The position numbers and the translations under genes are program-made. From Planctomycetota bacterium (lineage in GTDB: Bacteria; Planctomycetota; Phycisphaerae; Phycisphaerales; UBA1924), in the NCBI GenBank assembly GCA_023432465.1, contig JAEYUO010000118.1, positions 1-30,765 on the forward strand: a stretch of DNA of 30,765 nucleotides. The letters run 5' to 3'. Shown one piece after another: positions 15,500 through 22,560 of the stretch (its first letter is position 1; every line of letters starts with the position of its first letter). The notes beneath the pieces are model-generated. The model had not been told where the DNA came from. It did no database searches and worked only from the letters and a program-made list of their open reading frames with translations.

Positions 15500-16939
15500 T
15501 TAGACGAGCAGCGTGGCCGGCTTCTCGAGGAAGTCTTTGACGGTGGCGAGGTATGCCGCGGCCATGGCACCGTCGATGATGCGGTGGTCGCTGGACATGG
15601 TCATTTGCATCTCGGTGCCGATGATGAGCTTCTTCTCTCCGGTCTTCGGGTCCTTGCCGACGACGGGCTTCTCGACCGCCGCGCCGACGGCGAGGATGGC
15701 GGAGTTGGGCGGGTTGATGATCGCCGTGAAGTGCTCGACGCCGAACATGCCGAGATTGGAGATGGTGAAGGTCGAGTCGGACATCTCGTCGATCGTGAGG
15801 CCCTTGGCGCGGGCCTTCTCGGAGAGACGCTTGGTGTCGGCGGAGATTTGGCGCAGTCCCATGCGGTCGGCGTTGCGGAGGGTGGCGACGACGAGGCCGC
15901 CGCCGGAGAGGGTGGCAGGATCGACGGGGAGCGCGATGGCGACACCGATGTTGACATCAGCGACGATGTCGATGCTGGGAGCTGCGCCCTGAGCTTCGGA
16001 CCAGCGGGCATTCACGAAGGGGTGCTGGTGCATCGCGAGGGCGCAGGCGCGGACGAGGAAGTCGTTGACGCTGAGCTTGACGCCCTGCGAGGCGAGCTGG
16101 TCGTTGAGCTGGGCGCGGAGGGCGAGGAGGGCATCCATCCGAGCGGTGACGGTGACCTGGTAGTGGGGGATGGTGGCCTTGGACTGCACCAGGCGCTTGG
16201 CGATGGTCTGGCGCATGTTGGAGAGCGCGACCTTCTTCGCGGCGAGCATCGGCGCGGTGGGGGGCATGGCAACGCCGGGGACCGCGCCGGCTGAGAGATT
16301 GGAGATCTTGGCGGGCTCGCGGCCTGCTGCCCCCCCGGCCGCGCCGGCGCCGGGGGCCCCCCGGGCGGGGGGGCCGAGGGGGACGCCGCTGGCCATTGCG
16401 GCTTCGACATCCTTGCGGATGATGCGGCCGGAGGGACCGGTGCCGGTGAGCGCGGCGAGATCGACGCCGGATTCGCCGGCGATCTTCTTGGCGAGGGGCG
16501 ACGCAAAGACACGCTCAGAAGGAGCGTGATGGCCGTTGGAGGTGTGTGCGGGCGCGGTGGGTGAGGACCTGGTCGCGGTTGATGCGGAACTGCCCGCCGC
16601 GGCGGCCTTGGCAGGTGCGGTCGATGCGGGCGTTGCAGACGCCGAGCTTGCGCTCGGGACCCCCTTGGAAGCGACGGGTTCATCAGCACCGATGAGTGTC
16701 ATGATGACGGTGCCGACCGGGACCTGCTGGCCCTCGGGGACGACAAGCTCGCCGACGGTACCTTCGTCGAAGGTCTGGAGCTCCATCGTGGCCTTGTCGG
16801 TTTCGATATCGGCGATGACATCGCCCGCGGCCACTTTCTGGCCGGGCTTGACGGACCACTTCACGATGGTGCCCATCTCCATGGTGTCGGAGAGACGGGG
16901 CATTTTGATTTCGATGGCCATGGTGGGGATCTCAGACAT
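15500..16939 (-). CDS. pdhC: Pyruvate dehydrogenase E2, dihydrolipoamide acetyltransferase
   Basis: Core of the pyruvate dehydrogenase complex; transfers the acetyl group from lipoamide to CoA. From ATG 16939 the product has 479 residues: one lipoyl domain with the lipoylated lysine K49 in ETDKATME, an Ala/Pro/Ser-rich linker, a peripheral-subunit-binding domain (FASPLAKKIAGESGVDL...GRIIRKDV), a second Gly/Ala-rich linker, and the catalytic domain with the SSDHRIIDGAMAA active-site motif near the end. Starts at 16963, 16939 and 16921 are all possible; none has a good ribosome site, and the lipoyl domain itself begins at MAIEIKMPRLSDTM (16921). E1-beta lies upstream on the same strand with one unrelated gene between. 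A 2-oxoglutarate or branched-chain E2 is less likely given the adjoining E1 genes. Confidence 0.92.
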   Translation of the reverse strand: MSEIPTMAIEIKMPRLSDTMEMGTIVKWSVKPGQKVAAGDVIADIETDKATMELQTFDEGTVGELVVPEGQQVPVGTVIMTLIGADEPVASKGVPSASSASATPASTAPAKAAAAGSSASTATRSSPTAPAHTSNGHHAPSERVFASPLAKKIAGESGVDLAALTGTGPSGRIIRKDVEAAMASGVPLGPPARGAPGAGAAGGAAGREPAKISNLSAGAVPGVAMPPTAPMLAAKKVALSNMRQTIAKRLVQSKATIPHYQVTVTARMDALLALRAQLNDQLASQGVKLSVNDFLVRACALAMHQHPFVNARWSEAQGAAPSIDIVADVNIGVAIALPVDPATLSGGGLVVATLRNADRMGLRQISADTKRLSEKARAKGLTIDEMSDSTFTISNLGMFGVEHFTAIINPPNSAILAVGAAVEKPVVGKDPKTGEKKLIIGTEMQMTMSSDHRIIDGAMAAAYLATVKDFLEKPATLLV

Positions 16940-16975
16940 TGGAATAACGAAACAAGGTGACATCGCGACGCGAGA

Positions 16976-17533
16976 TTAGCCGCCTCTCAGGAACACAGGC
17001 CGCCGTCGGGCGTTGCGGAATGCTTGCTCATCTGAGAATGGCCAGTGCGAAGCTCGTTGCCACGAGGAGACGGTGTCGCGCTCGTGGCGAAGCTGACGCT
17101 GATGAACCCAGCCAAGCCAGATCACGAGGCTAGTGAGCGATAAGAGGACGTCCCATCCGCCGAGAGTGAGCATTGACACCATTGCCGCAACGAGGCCAGC
17201 CAGTCCGATCAGCACGTCCCAAGAATGGAACGGACCGACCGGTGCTTCGGCGGGCTCGGCAGGAATGTCTACCTCTTCGGTCCGCAGCCAAAGTATGCAT
17301 CTTGCGACCCAGTGTCGCGCCTCACGCGAGAGCTTGTGCTTGCCTCGAAGGCGATACGTCCATAAGTCGCCATACAGACTGTCAAGGTGCTCAGCAATCT
17401 TCATGAGTCCTTTGTCTTCCGTCGAAGCGACGATTGCGAAAAGCTCATCCTGAAACTGGTCGTTCGTGAGGCCGCCGCAAGCAAGGCGCCTGGTGAGTGA
17501 AGCGACAGAATGTCGAGCGGCTTTATCGATCAT
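16976..17533 (-). CDS. Membrane protein of unknown function inside the PDH gene group
   Basis: A 185-residue protein. The soluble N-terminal half contains LACGGLTNDQFQDELF, a TNDxFxDE-type motif that I have seen in hypothetical proteins but cannot tie to a function, followed by LYGDLWTYRLRGKHKLSREARHWVARCILWLRTEE. Two hydrophobic stretches (WDVLIGLAGLVAAMVSML and WDVLLSLTSLVIWLGWV) around residues 105-145 suggest two membrane helices. The C-terminus is basic. It is packed tightly: 10 bases after the E1-beta stop and about 36 bases before the E2 start, on the same strand, so it is almost certainly co-transcribed. Its base composition and codon choice are less GC-extreme than the flanking enzyme genes, which hints at later insertion. 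No link to pyruvate metabolism is evident. Confidence 0.75.
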   Translation of the reverse strand: MIDKAARHSVASLTRRLACGGLTNDQFQDELFAIVASTEDKGLMKIAEHLDSLYGDLWTYRLRGKHKLSREARHWVARCILWLRTEEVDIPAEPAEAPVGPFHSWDVLIGLAGLVAAMVSMLTLGGWDVLLSLTSLVIWLGWVHQRQLRHERDTVSSWQRASHWPFSDEQAFRNARRRPVFLRGG

Positions 17534-17543
17534 GATCGCTGTC

Positions 17544-18590
17544 TCACCTGCCGAGCGACTTCTTCACCGCCGCGATGATCTTGCCCTTGTGGGGCAGGAA
17601 CTCGGCCTCAAGGTTCTTGGCGTAGGGGGCGGGAACATCATCGGTGTTCACGCGGAGGGGCTGGTGGTCGAGGTAGTCGAAGGCGTTCTCGCAGACTTGG
17701 GTGATCACTTCGCTCGCGATGCTTGCGAAGGGCCAGCACTGATCGACGACGACGATGCGGTTGGTCCGCTTAACACTCTCGATGATGGAGTCGATGTCGA
17801 GCGGGCGGATGGTGCGCATGTCGAGGACATCGCACGCGATGCCGTCCTTGGCGAGTTCATCCGCGGCATCCATGCAGAAGTTCACCGGGCGGCCGAAGGA
17901 GACGAGGGTAACGTCGGAGTTGCGCTCGCCCGACCACGTGCCGCGGCGGAGCGCGGCCTGGCCGAAGGGGATCGCGTAGTCGCCCTCGGGGACCGCGCCC
18001 TTGTCGCTGAGCATGCGTTCGGATTCGAGGTTGAAGTACGGGTCATCATCGCGGATGCCGGTGGTGAGCAGGCCCTTGGCATCGGCCGCGCAAGAGGGGA
18101 TGCCGATCTTCAGGCCAGGGACGTTGGCGTACATGGCCTCGACGGTCCAGGAGTGGGTCGAGCCGAGCTGGCCGCCCGCGCCGTTGTTGCCGCGGAAGAC
18201 GACGGGGCAGCCCCACTGTCCGCCGGACATGTACAGCATCTTGGGGACGTTGTTGAGGATCTGGTCCGCGGCGACGAGGGAGAAGGACCAGGACATGAAC
18301 TCGATGATGGGGCGGAGGCCGTACATCGCGGCACCGACGGCGAGGCCGGCAAAGCCGTTCTCGGAGATGGGCGCATCGATGATGCGCTTCTCGCCGAACT
18401 CCTCGAGCATGCCTTGCGAGACTTTGTATGCGCCGTTGTATTGCGCGACTTCCTCGCCCATGAGGAAGATGCGGGGGTCCTTGCGCATCTCCTGGGACAT
18501 CGCTTCGCGAAGGGCTTCGCGGAAGGTGATCTCGCGGGTGCCCTCGGCGATGAGGTGGGAGGTCGTGGGGTCGTGTGAGAGTGTGGTCAT
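17544..18590 (-). CDS. pdhB: Pyruvate dehydrogenase E1 component, beta subunit
   Basis: With E1-alpha it decarboxylates pyruvate and acetylates lipoyl-E2, using thiamine diphosphate. The 348-residue product shows the E1-beta sequence throughout: ITFREALREAMSQEMRKD, FLMGEEVAQYNGAYKVSQGM, RIIDAPISENGFAGLAVGAAM, QWGCPVVFRG and VLDMRTIRPLDIDSI. ATG 18590 (MTTLSHD) is chosen; the frame continues upstream but with Pro/Arg-rich non-conserved sequence. No ribosome site is visible. The partner E1-alpha gene is 2.6 kb upstream, separated by four other genes, so the heterotetramer is made from split transcripts. Downstream are the membrane protein and E2. Divergent from the zinc-ribbon gene, with 208 bases between starts. 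Confidence 0.94.
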   Translation of the reverse strand: MTTLSHDPTTSHLIAEGTREITFREALREAMSQEMRKDPRIFLMGEEVAQYNGAYKVSQGMLEEFGEKRIIDAPISENGFAGLAVGAAMYGLRPIIEFMSWSFSLVAADQILNNVPKMLYMSGGQWGCPVVFRGNNGAGGQLGSTHSWTVEAMYANVPGLKIGIPSCAADAKGLLTTGIRDDDPYFNLESERMLSDKGAVPEGDYAIPFGQAALRRGTWSGERNSDVTLVSFGRPVNFCMDAADELAKDGIACDVLDMRTIRPLDIDSIIESVKRTNRIVVVDQCWPFASIASEVITQVCENAFDYLDHQPLRVNTDDVPAPYAKNLEAEFLPHKGKIIAAVKKSLGR

Positions 18591-18714
18591 GGGGGGTCGA
18601 GTTCGCGTCGCGGCGTGTTTGGTGGGCGGACGGTATGCAAATGCAAGCGTAGATGGTAGGAGGGTGGTGGGAGGCGCGGCGCGGACGTGTGGGCGGTTGG
18701 CCGTGCGATTTGGC

Positions 18715-18744
18715 GTGACAAAGCGTTCGAGTTGGAGGTATTCT
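18715..18744 (+). promoter_or_regulatory. Promoter of the zinc-ribbon membrane protein gene
   Basis: GTGACA (18715-18720), an 18-base spacer, then TATTCT (18739-18744): five and four of six consensus bases. Transcription would start near 18751, about 48 bases before ATG 18799. The rest of the gap towards E1-beta must hold the opposite promoter, which I could not define. Confidence 0.45.
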
Positions 18745-18798
18745 GGGACGCTTGCGGGCGGGCGTGGGCGGTGTGCGCATGGAGCTGGAGGAAGCGGC

Positions 18799-19578
18799 AT
18801 GAGCGGTCAGCCTTCGTCAGCGAGCGGCAAGGTGTGCATCGTGTGCGGAGTTGATGTTTCGCGGAAGCCGCGCGTGAAGGATCAGCAGGGCCGGTACATG
18901 TGCGAGGGGTTGTGCGAGCGCACAGCGAGGGAGCGGGCACGAGCGGCCGCGGCCAAGCCGGCGAGCTCGGTTCCGGCCGCGCCGCCGGCAGATGACGGGT
19001 ACGACATGATGGCGGACCTGCTCAGCGAGTCGCCCGCGGTGAACGTGTCGGTGTGTCCGGGGTGTGGGAACGCGATGCCGGGGGGCGCGCTGGTGTGCAT
19101 GAACTGCGGGTACAACACGCGGGTGGGGAAGGCGGCCAAGACGAAGGTGATCCGGACGCCGGTGGCATCGCAGATGCCGGTGCCGCGGCGGAGATCGAGC
19201 GGGGAGTTCGGGCCGTCGTTTGGGGTGCTGTTTCTCATTATTGCCGGAGGCATTTCGGCGATCGCAGCGATGGGGATTCTCCACCCGGGTTTCTGCGGGC
19301 TGGCCTTGCTCGTGGCAGTCCTTGTTCATTTCGTCGGGCATGTGTGGGGCATCGTCTCGGCGTTTCGCGAAGACGAAACGGGGTGGGGCGTGTGTGGAAT
19401 CCTGTCGTTCTTCGTTCCGCTCGTCGGTTTGTTCTTTCTGTTCTACATGCTCGCTCGCAACACCGACAAATGGAGCAAATCGCTGTTTGCCGGAGGGCTT
19501 GTCGCGGCTGTCGCTGCACTCTGCGTGCTGTTCGCAGTGATGGAGCCTGAGCAGTTCAACCAGTTGGGCGCGCCGTAG
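18799..19578 (+). CDS. Zinc-ribbon membrane protein of unknown function
   Basis: A 259-residue protein with two metal-binding ribbons and four membrane helices. The first ribbon has C13 and C16 with C35 and C39 (CIVC...CEGLC); the second has C86, C89, C100 and C103 (CPGCGN...CMNCGY). An Ala/Pro-rich linker lies between them. After a basic stretch (VPRRRSSGEF) come hydrophobic helices FGVLFLIIAGGISAIAAMGIL, LALLVAVLVHFVGHVWGIV, LSFFVPLVGLFFLFYMLA and LFAGGLVAAVAALCVLFAV in outline. The ribbons should be cytoplasmic, ahead of the membrane part. ATG 18799 follows GGAGGAA closely; the frame is open upstream but runs antisense through E1-beta. No specific family recognised; such proteins are common and uncharacterised in planctomycetes. 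It converges with the nucleotidyltransferase gene, 98 bases away. Confidence 0.82.
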   Translation: MSGQPSSASGKVCIVCGVDVSRKPRVKDQQGRYMCEGLCERTARERARAAAAKPASSVPAAPPADDGYDMMADLLSESPAVNVSVCPGCGNAMPGGALVCMNCGYNTRVGKAAKTKVIRTPVASQMPVPRRRSSGEFGPSFGVLFLIIAGGISAIAAMGILHPGFCGLALLVAVLVHFVGHVWGIVSAFREDETGWGVCGILSFFVPLVGLFFLFYMLARNTDKWSKSLFAGGLVAAVAALCVLFAVMEPEQFNQLGAP

Positions 19579-19676
19579 CGTCAGCGATGAGAAAACGACG
19601 CTGCGCAAAGTCGCAAGCGGAGCAACATGTCGTTGAGCTGCTCGCGGCCGCGGGGCTCGTCGGGGAGACTGCTGCA

Positions 19677-20357
19677 CTAGCGTGCGTGATCGAGTTCGCG
19701 GCACAGCCTCTCGAACAGCGGGCGGTGATGGTCGAGTTCGGTGGGGCCGAGGGTCATCGTCTCCGCCCCTGCGAGCTTACGGGCAATGAGATCGTCGATC
19801 TCAGGAATTCTGGCCGCGGCGTTGAGCGTGCGAAGATTGGATTCAACCTCGCCGGTGCGCATGAGATGGATGCCGGCGAGCAGGGGGCGGTAGGTATACA
19901 GCAGGCCTTTGACGGTTGGGGAGCCGGATCCACCGATGAGCTTCCACTGGTCGACGCCGAAATGAAAGAAGTGGTGGCGATGGTGCTTGCAAATGCAGCC
20001 GCGAGCAATCGCTTTGAGCTCTTCAAACTCCGGCGCGGCGTGGACGATGAGCGGGGAGAAGACCTGTTCGAGCACGTAGACGTTGTTCTTGAGCATCATC
20101 AGGAAGAACTTGCGGGCATCGTGGGTGACGAGGTCAACCTCGGGTACGGCGGCCAAGTCCATGACTTCGTGGGTTTCGGGGCCCGGGCTGAGCGAGAGGA
20201 GATCGCGTGCGGGGGCGATGTGGCAGCCGCGAAGGTCCCAGTCGGAGTCAGGCGACTCGAAGCCGTAGAGGTGTGCGCCGCTGACGGTGACGAAGAGGAG
20301 TGGGTGCGGGTGGGCGGCGAGGTGGGCGCGGGCGGGGGAGGGGAGTGAGACAGTCAT
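19677..20357 (-). CDS. YcgL-type predicted nucleotidyltransferase
   Basis: A 226-residue protein resembling the COG3541 (YcgL) group of DNA-polymerase-beta-like nucleotidyltransferases. The motif VSGAHLYGFESPDSDWDLRG (residues 25-44) matches the SGS-xxYG-xxxxxSDxDxRG pattern, with D39 and D41 as the metal-binding pair; the usual Ser or Arg after SG is Ala here. A third acidic position may be D75 in VPEVDLVTHDARKFF. Later parts (ILHLMRTGEVESNLRTLN-like helix near 185-200) fit a helical C-terminal domain. No function is established for the family. ATG 20357 is fixed by its ATGA overlap with the stop of the upstream small membrane protein gene; an upstream in-frame ATG at 20435 is inside that gene. 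It is not closely related to the nucleotidyltransferase at 5361. Confidence 0.78.
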   Translation of the reverse strand: MTVSLPSPARAHLAAHPHPLLFVTVSGAHLYGFESPDSDWDLRGCHIAPARDLLSLSPGPETHEVMDLAAVPEVDLVTHDARKFFLMMLKNNVYVLEQVFSPLIVHAAPEFEELKAIARGCICKHHRHHFFHFGVDQWKLIGGSGSPTVKGLLYTYRPLLAGIHLMRTGEVESNLRTLNAAARIPEIDDLIARKLAGAETMTLGPTELDHHRPLFERLCRELDHAR

Positions 20358-20668
20358 GTTTTGGGAGCCTTGCTCGTGCGGATTTTGCGACCTGTACGAA
20401 GTTCTTCCCGACGAATCGCCCGACGGGTTCGCCATGCCAGAATGTAAGCGATAGCGATCAGGAGAATGAGAATGACGAAGAGCGACAGGAAGAGGATCGG
20501 AAGGCCGACGTGTCGAATCCAGTTCAGACCGGCCACGGCAGATTTGGCGGCGCTCATGAGCGTCGGTGAGAGCGCAAGGGCGAGGATGGCGATGAAGATC
20601 GCGGCGTAGAGGAGAGCCCGAGACAAGACTGGGCGACGCTTGGCGAAGGAGGTCTGCTCGTCGTTCAT
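20354..20668 (-). CDS. Small two-helix membrane protein coupled to the nucleotidyltransferase
   Basis: A 104-residue protein with two membrane helices (ALLYAAIFIAILALALSPTL, residues about 18-38, and LPILFLSLFVILILLIAIAY, about 56-75) and a strongly basic C-terminus (WRTRRAIRREELRTGRKIRTSKAPKT) that should lie in the cytoplasm. Its TGA overlaps the ATG of the nucleotidyltransferase gene by four bases (ATGA, 20354-20357), so the two are co-translated. I do not recognise the family. The pairing of a small hydrophobic protein with a nucleotidyltransferase is worth noting but does not by itself reveal a role. No clear ribosome site precedes its start. Confidence 0.7.
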   Translation of the reverse strand: MNDEQTSFAKRRPVLSRALLYAAIFIAILALALSPTLMSAAKSAVAGLNWIRHVGLPILFLSLFVILILLIAIAYILAWRTRRAIRREELRTGRKIRTSKAPKT

Positions 20669-20778
20669 GTGCGTGACTCAGTATCGTTCCAGTCTCGTGA
20701 GCGGTCGCGCGCGGGCGAGTGAGGGCGCGGGGAATGGACCTGCGTGCATGTTACAGAGTCAGGTGCGAGCGACAAGAT

Positions 20779-20911
20779 TGGCTGAAGCCACTTTGACGAA
20801 AAGCCCGTTGAAACGGGCTGAGCGGATGATGCGCGGGCCATTGAGATTTCGCGGCAGTTTACCGCCGCTAAAGCGGCGGCCTAATAGCGAGCAAGCCCGC
20901 TGAAGCGGGCT
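20779..20911. repeat. Cluster of four REP-like palindromes
   Basis: Four perfect palindromes, each centred on a purine pair: TGGCT-GA-AGCCA (20779-20790), AGCCCGTT-GA-AACGGGCT (20802-20819), CCGCCGCT-AA-AGCGGCGG (20862-20879) and AGCCCGCT-GA-AGCGGGCT (20894-20911). The first has 5-bp arms, the others 8-bp arms. Similar size, shared centre and clustering in a gene-free gap are typical of REP/BIME elements, which in other bacteria are linked to RAYT transposases. No transposase is present here. They lie upstream of the small membrane protein gene and downstream of the 40-residue peptide gene. Confidence 0.65.
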
Positions 20912-20945
20912 CGGGAACGGTTGGCTGCAAGCTTGTGGCGTAGCG

Positions 20946-21068
20946 TCATCGCTGTTCGTCGTACCACCGAGACAGCACGCGGGCGACGGTGAGCAGAATC
21001 AAGACGGCGAGCGCGGGAGCGAGGACATAGATGAAGCAGCCGAAGAGAAGGCCGGATGCGCCGTCCAT
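20946..21068 (-). CDS. 40-residue single-helix membrane peptide
   Basis: A very short gene with an ideal start: GAGGAGG (21076-21082, minus strand) seven bases before ATG 21068, and a TGA stop at 20946. The peptide begins MDGASGLLFGCFIYVLAPAL, continues as one hydrophobic helix through AVLILLTVARVL and ends with a charged tail (SRWYDEQR). One transmembrane helix with an acidic short N-terminus and basic exit residues suggests a small membrane-bound regulator or subunit, but no family is recognised. It follows the E1-alpha gene by 90 bases on the same strand and may share its transcript. The quality of the ribosome site relative to most genes here argues that it is real. Confidence 0.65.
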   Translation of the reverse strand: MDGASGLLFGCFIYVLAPALAVLILLTVARVLSRWYDEQR

Positions 21069-21158
21069 ATCGAAGCCTCCTCGTGCTCAGGCACTCGAGG
21101 ATTCCAGCAACCGCCCAACCCAGGGCTTCGTGCAGAGCGGCTCAGCCCCGGCGTCTGA

Positions 21159-22370
21159 CTAGAGGAGCGGGTTCTTTGCGCCGTGGATGTAGTCGCGCGT
21201 CGGCGAGAGGTTCTTCTGGATGTTGAGGTAGACGTCGGAGTAGAGCTCGGCCTCGGGGTCGGGGATGGGGGACTCCTCGGCGAACTGCACCGCAGCGGCG
21301 ACCTCGGCCTTCACTTCCTTCTGCATGGCGATCCAGGCGTCCTCGGTGAGGCTCTTGCGCTCGTTCATGACGTGCAGCGCGAGGCGGTCGATGGAGTCCT
21401 TCTTCTTGACGCCCTCCACCTCTTCCTTGGTCCGGTACTTCTGCGGGTCGGACATCGAGTGGCCCTGGTAGCGGTAGGTCGCCAGGTCCACGAATCCGGG
21501 GCGCTGCTTCTCGCGGCATTCATCGACGAAGGGCTTGAGGCGGTCGTAGAGCTTGAGGATGTCGAGGCCGTCATCCTCGTTGATCTTCAGGCCCTCGATG
21601 CCATATGCGGCGGACTTGGCGAGCAGGTTGTGGGCCATCGTCGTGCCGCGTTCGATGGCGGTGCCCATGGAGTAGCGGTTGTTCTCGACGATGTAGATGA
21701 CGGGGATGTTCCAGAGGCCGGCGAGGTTCATGGCTTCGTGGAGCGCGCCCTGGTTCAGCGCACCATCGCCGAGATAGCAGAGGGCGACTTTCTTCTTGGC
21801 GGGGATGTTCTCATCGGGGCCGGCGGGTGATCCGTCGGGGCGGTTGACGGACTTGCCGAGGACTTCCCACTCGTAGCGGGAGGCGAAGGCCAGGCCCGCG
21901 CCCAGCGGGGTCTGTGCGCCGACGATGCCGTGGCCGCCGAAGAGCCAGTTGGGCCGGTCGAACATGTGCATCGAGCCGCCCTTGGCCTTGGCGCAGCCGG
22001 TGGTCTTGCCGAACATCTCGGCCATGCATGCGCCGGGGTCCATGCCGCGGGCCAGCGCGTGGCCGTGGTCGCGGTAGGCGGTGACGATGGGGTCATCGTG
22101 GTTGGTGCAGCCGATGGTGCCGACAGCGCAGGCTTCCTGGCCGATGTACAGATGGCAGAAGCCGCCGATTTTGGCCTGCTGATAGGCCTGGGCACAGCGG
22201 ACCTCGAACTCGCGGATGAGGAACATGTCGCGGAGCCACTTGTGCAGGACCTCGCTGGGCAGGTCCGCGCTGCGGCGGGCGGTCGGCGCGAGGCGCGACT
22301 GGCCGTTGGCCGCGGCGGGCGAGGGGGAGGCGTGTGGCTGGGCGGACTTCGCGTGGCTCATGACAGACAT
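21159..22370 (-). CDS. pdhA: Pyruvate dehydrogenase E1 component, alpha subunit
   Basis: Thiamine-diphosphate-binding subunit of E1. The 403-residue product has the TDP motif GDG (201-203) to NN (230-231), in GDGALNQGALHEAMNLAGLW and IVENNRYSMGT. Other E1-alpha features are YIGQEACAVG, AYRDHGHALARG, the GGSMHMFD block, and the C-terminal loop YRYQGHSMSDPQKYRTKEEV that carries the phosphorylation-site serines in mitochondrial homologues. A short Pro-rich insertion (RPDGSPAGPDENIPAKKK) precedes the TDP motif. The N-terminal 37 residues are Ala/Ser/Pro-rich and may be flexible. ATG 22370 is preceded by GAGGG at good spacing; ATG 22361 is an alternative. E1-beta and E2 are not adjacent but lie 2.6 and 4.2 kb downstream on the same strand. 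This is the icd-type alpha2-beta2 E1, not the homodimeric AceE. Confidence 0.95.
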   Translation of the reverse strand: MSVMSHAKSAQPHASPSPAAANGQSRLAPTARRSADLPSEVLHKWLRDMFLIREFEVRCAQAYQQAKIGGFCHLYIGQEACAVGTIGCTNHDDPIVTAYRDHGHALARGMDPGACMAEMFGKTTGCAKAKGGSMHMFDRPNWLFGGHGIVGAQTPLGAGLAFASRYEWEVLGKSVNRPDGSPAGPDENIPAKKKVALCYLGDGALNQGALHEAMNLAGLWNIPVIYIVENNRYSMGTAIERGTTMAHNLLAKSAAYGIEGLKINEDDGLDILKLYDRLKPFVDECREKQRPGFVDLATYRYQGHSMSDPQKYRTKEEVEGVKKKDSIDRLALHVMNERKSLTEDAWIAMQKEVKAEVAAAVQFAEESPIPDPEAELYSDVYLNIQKNLSPTRDYIHGAKNPLL

Positions 22371-22488
22371 CCAGGTCCCTCGTCGGATCTCGCGGCGTGC
22401 TCCGAAGGCGATTCGTACGGCGATCGCGATCGGATCAGGAAAGCCCCGATGATAGGCGATTGGCCGGGAGGTTCGGTGGGGGGGTGAT

Positions 22489-22523
22489 GAAAGAGAAAGG
22501 CCCGGGCGTGGGTGCCCGGGCCT
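22489..22523 (-). terminator. Rho-independent terminator of the S41 peptidase gene
   Basis: AGGCCCGGGC (22498-22507) pairs perfectly with GCCCGGGCCT (22514-22523) around a six-base loop. Read on the minus strand it is followed by TTTCTCTTT. It lies 37 bases after the peptidase stop and separates that gene from E1-alpha. Confidence 0.85.
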
Positions 22524-22560
22524 GTGTGGCAGTTTCGCCAGTTCTGACTGAGTCAGGCTC

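Noticed and set aside
14571..15503. Plus-strand Ala/Gly/Arg-rich frame opposite the cysteine-rich gene
   Set aside because: It mirrors the repeats of the real gene; the minus-strand frame has a signal peptide, ribosome site and regular cysteines.
22421..22432. 12-bp palindrome CGATCGCGATCG before E1-alpha
   Set aside because: Built from GATC/CGCG tetramers common in GC-rich DNA; no partner site or promoter context to support a regulatory role.
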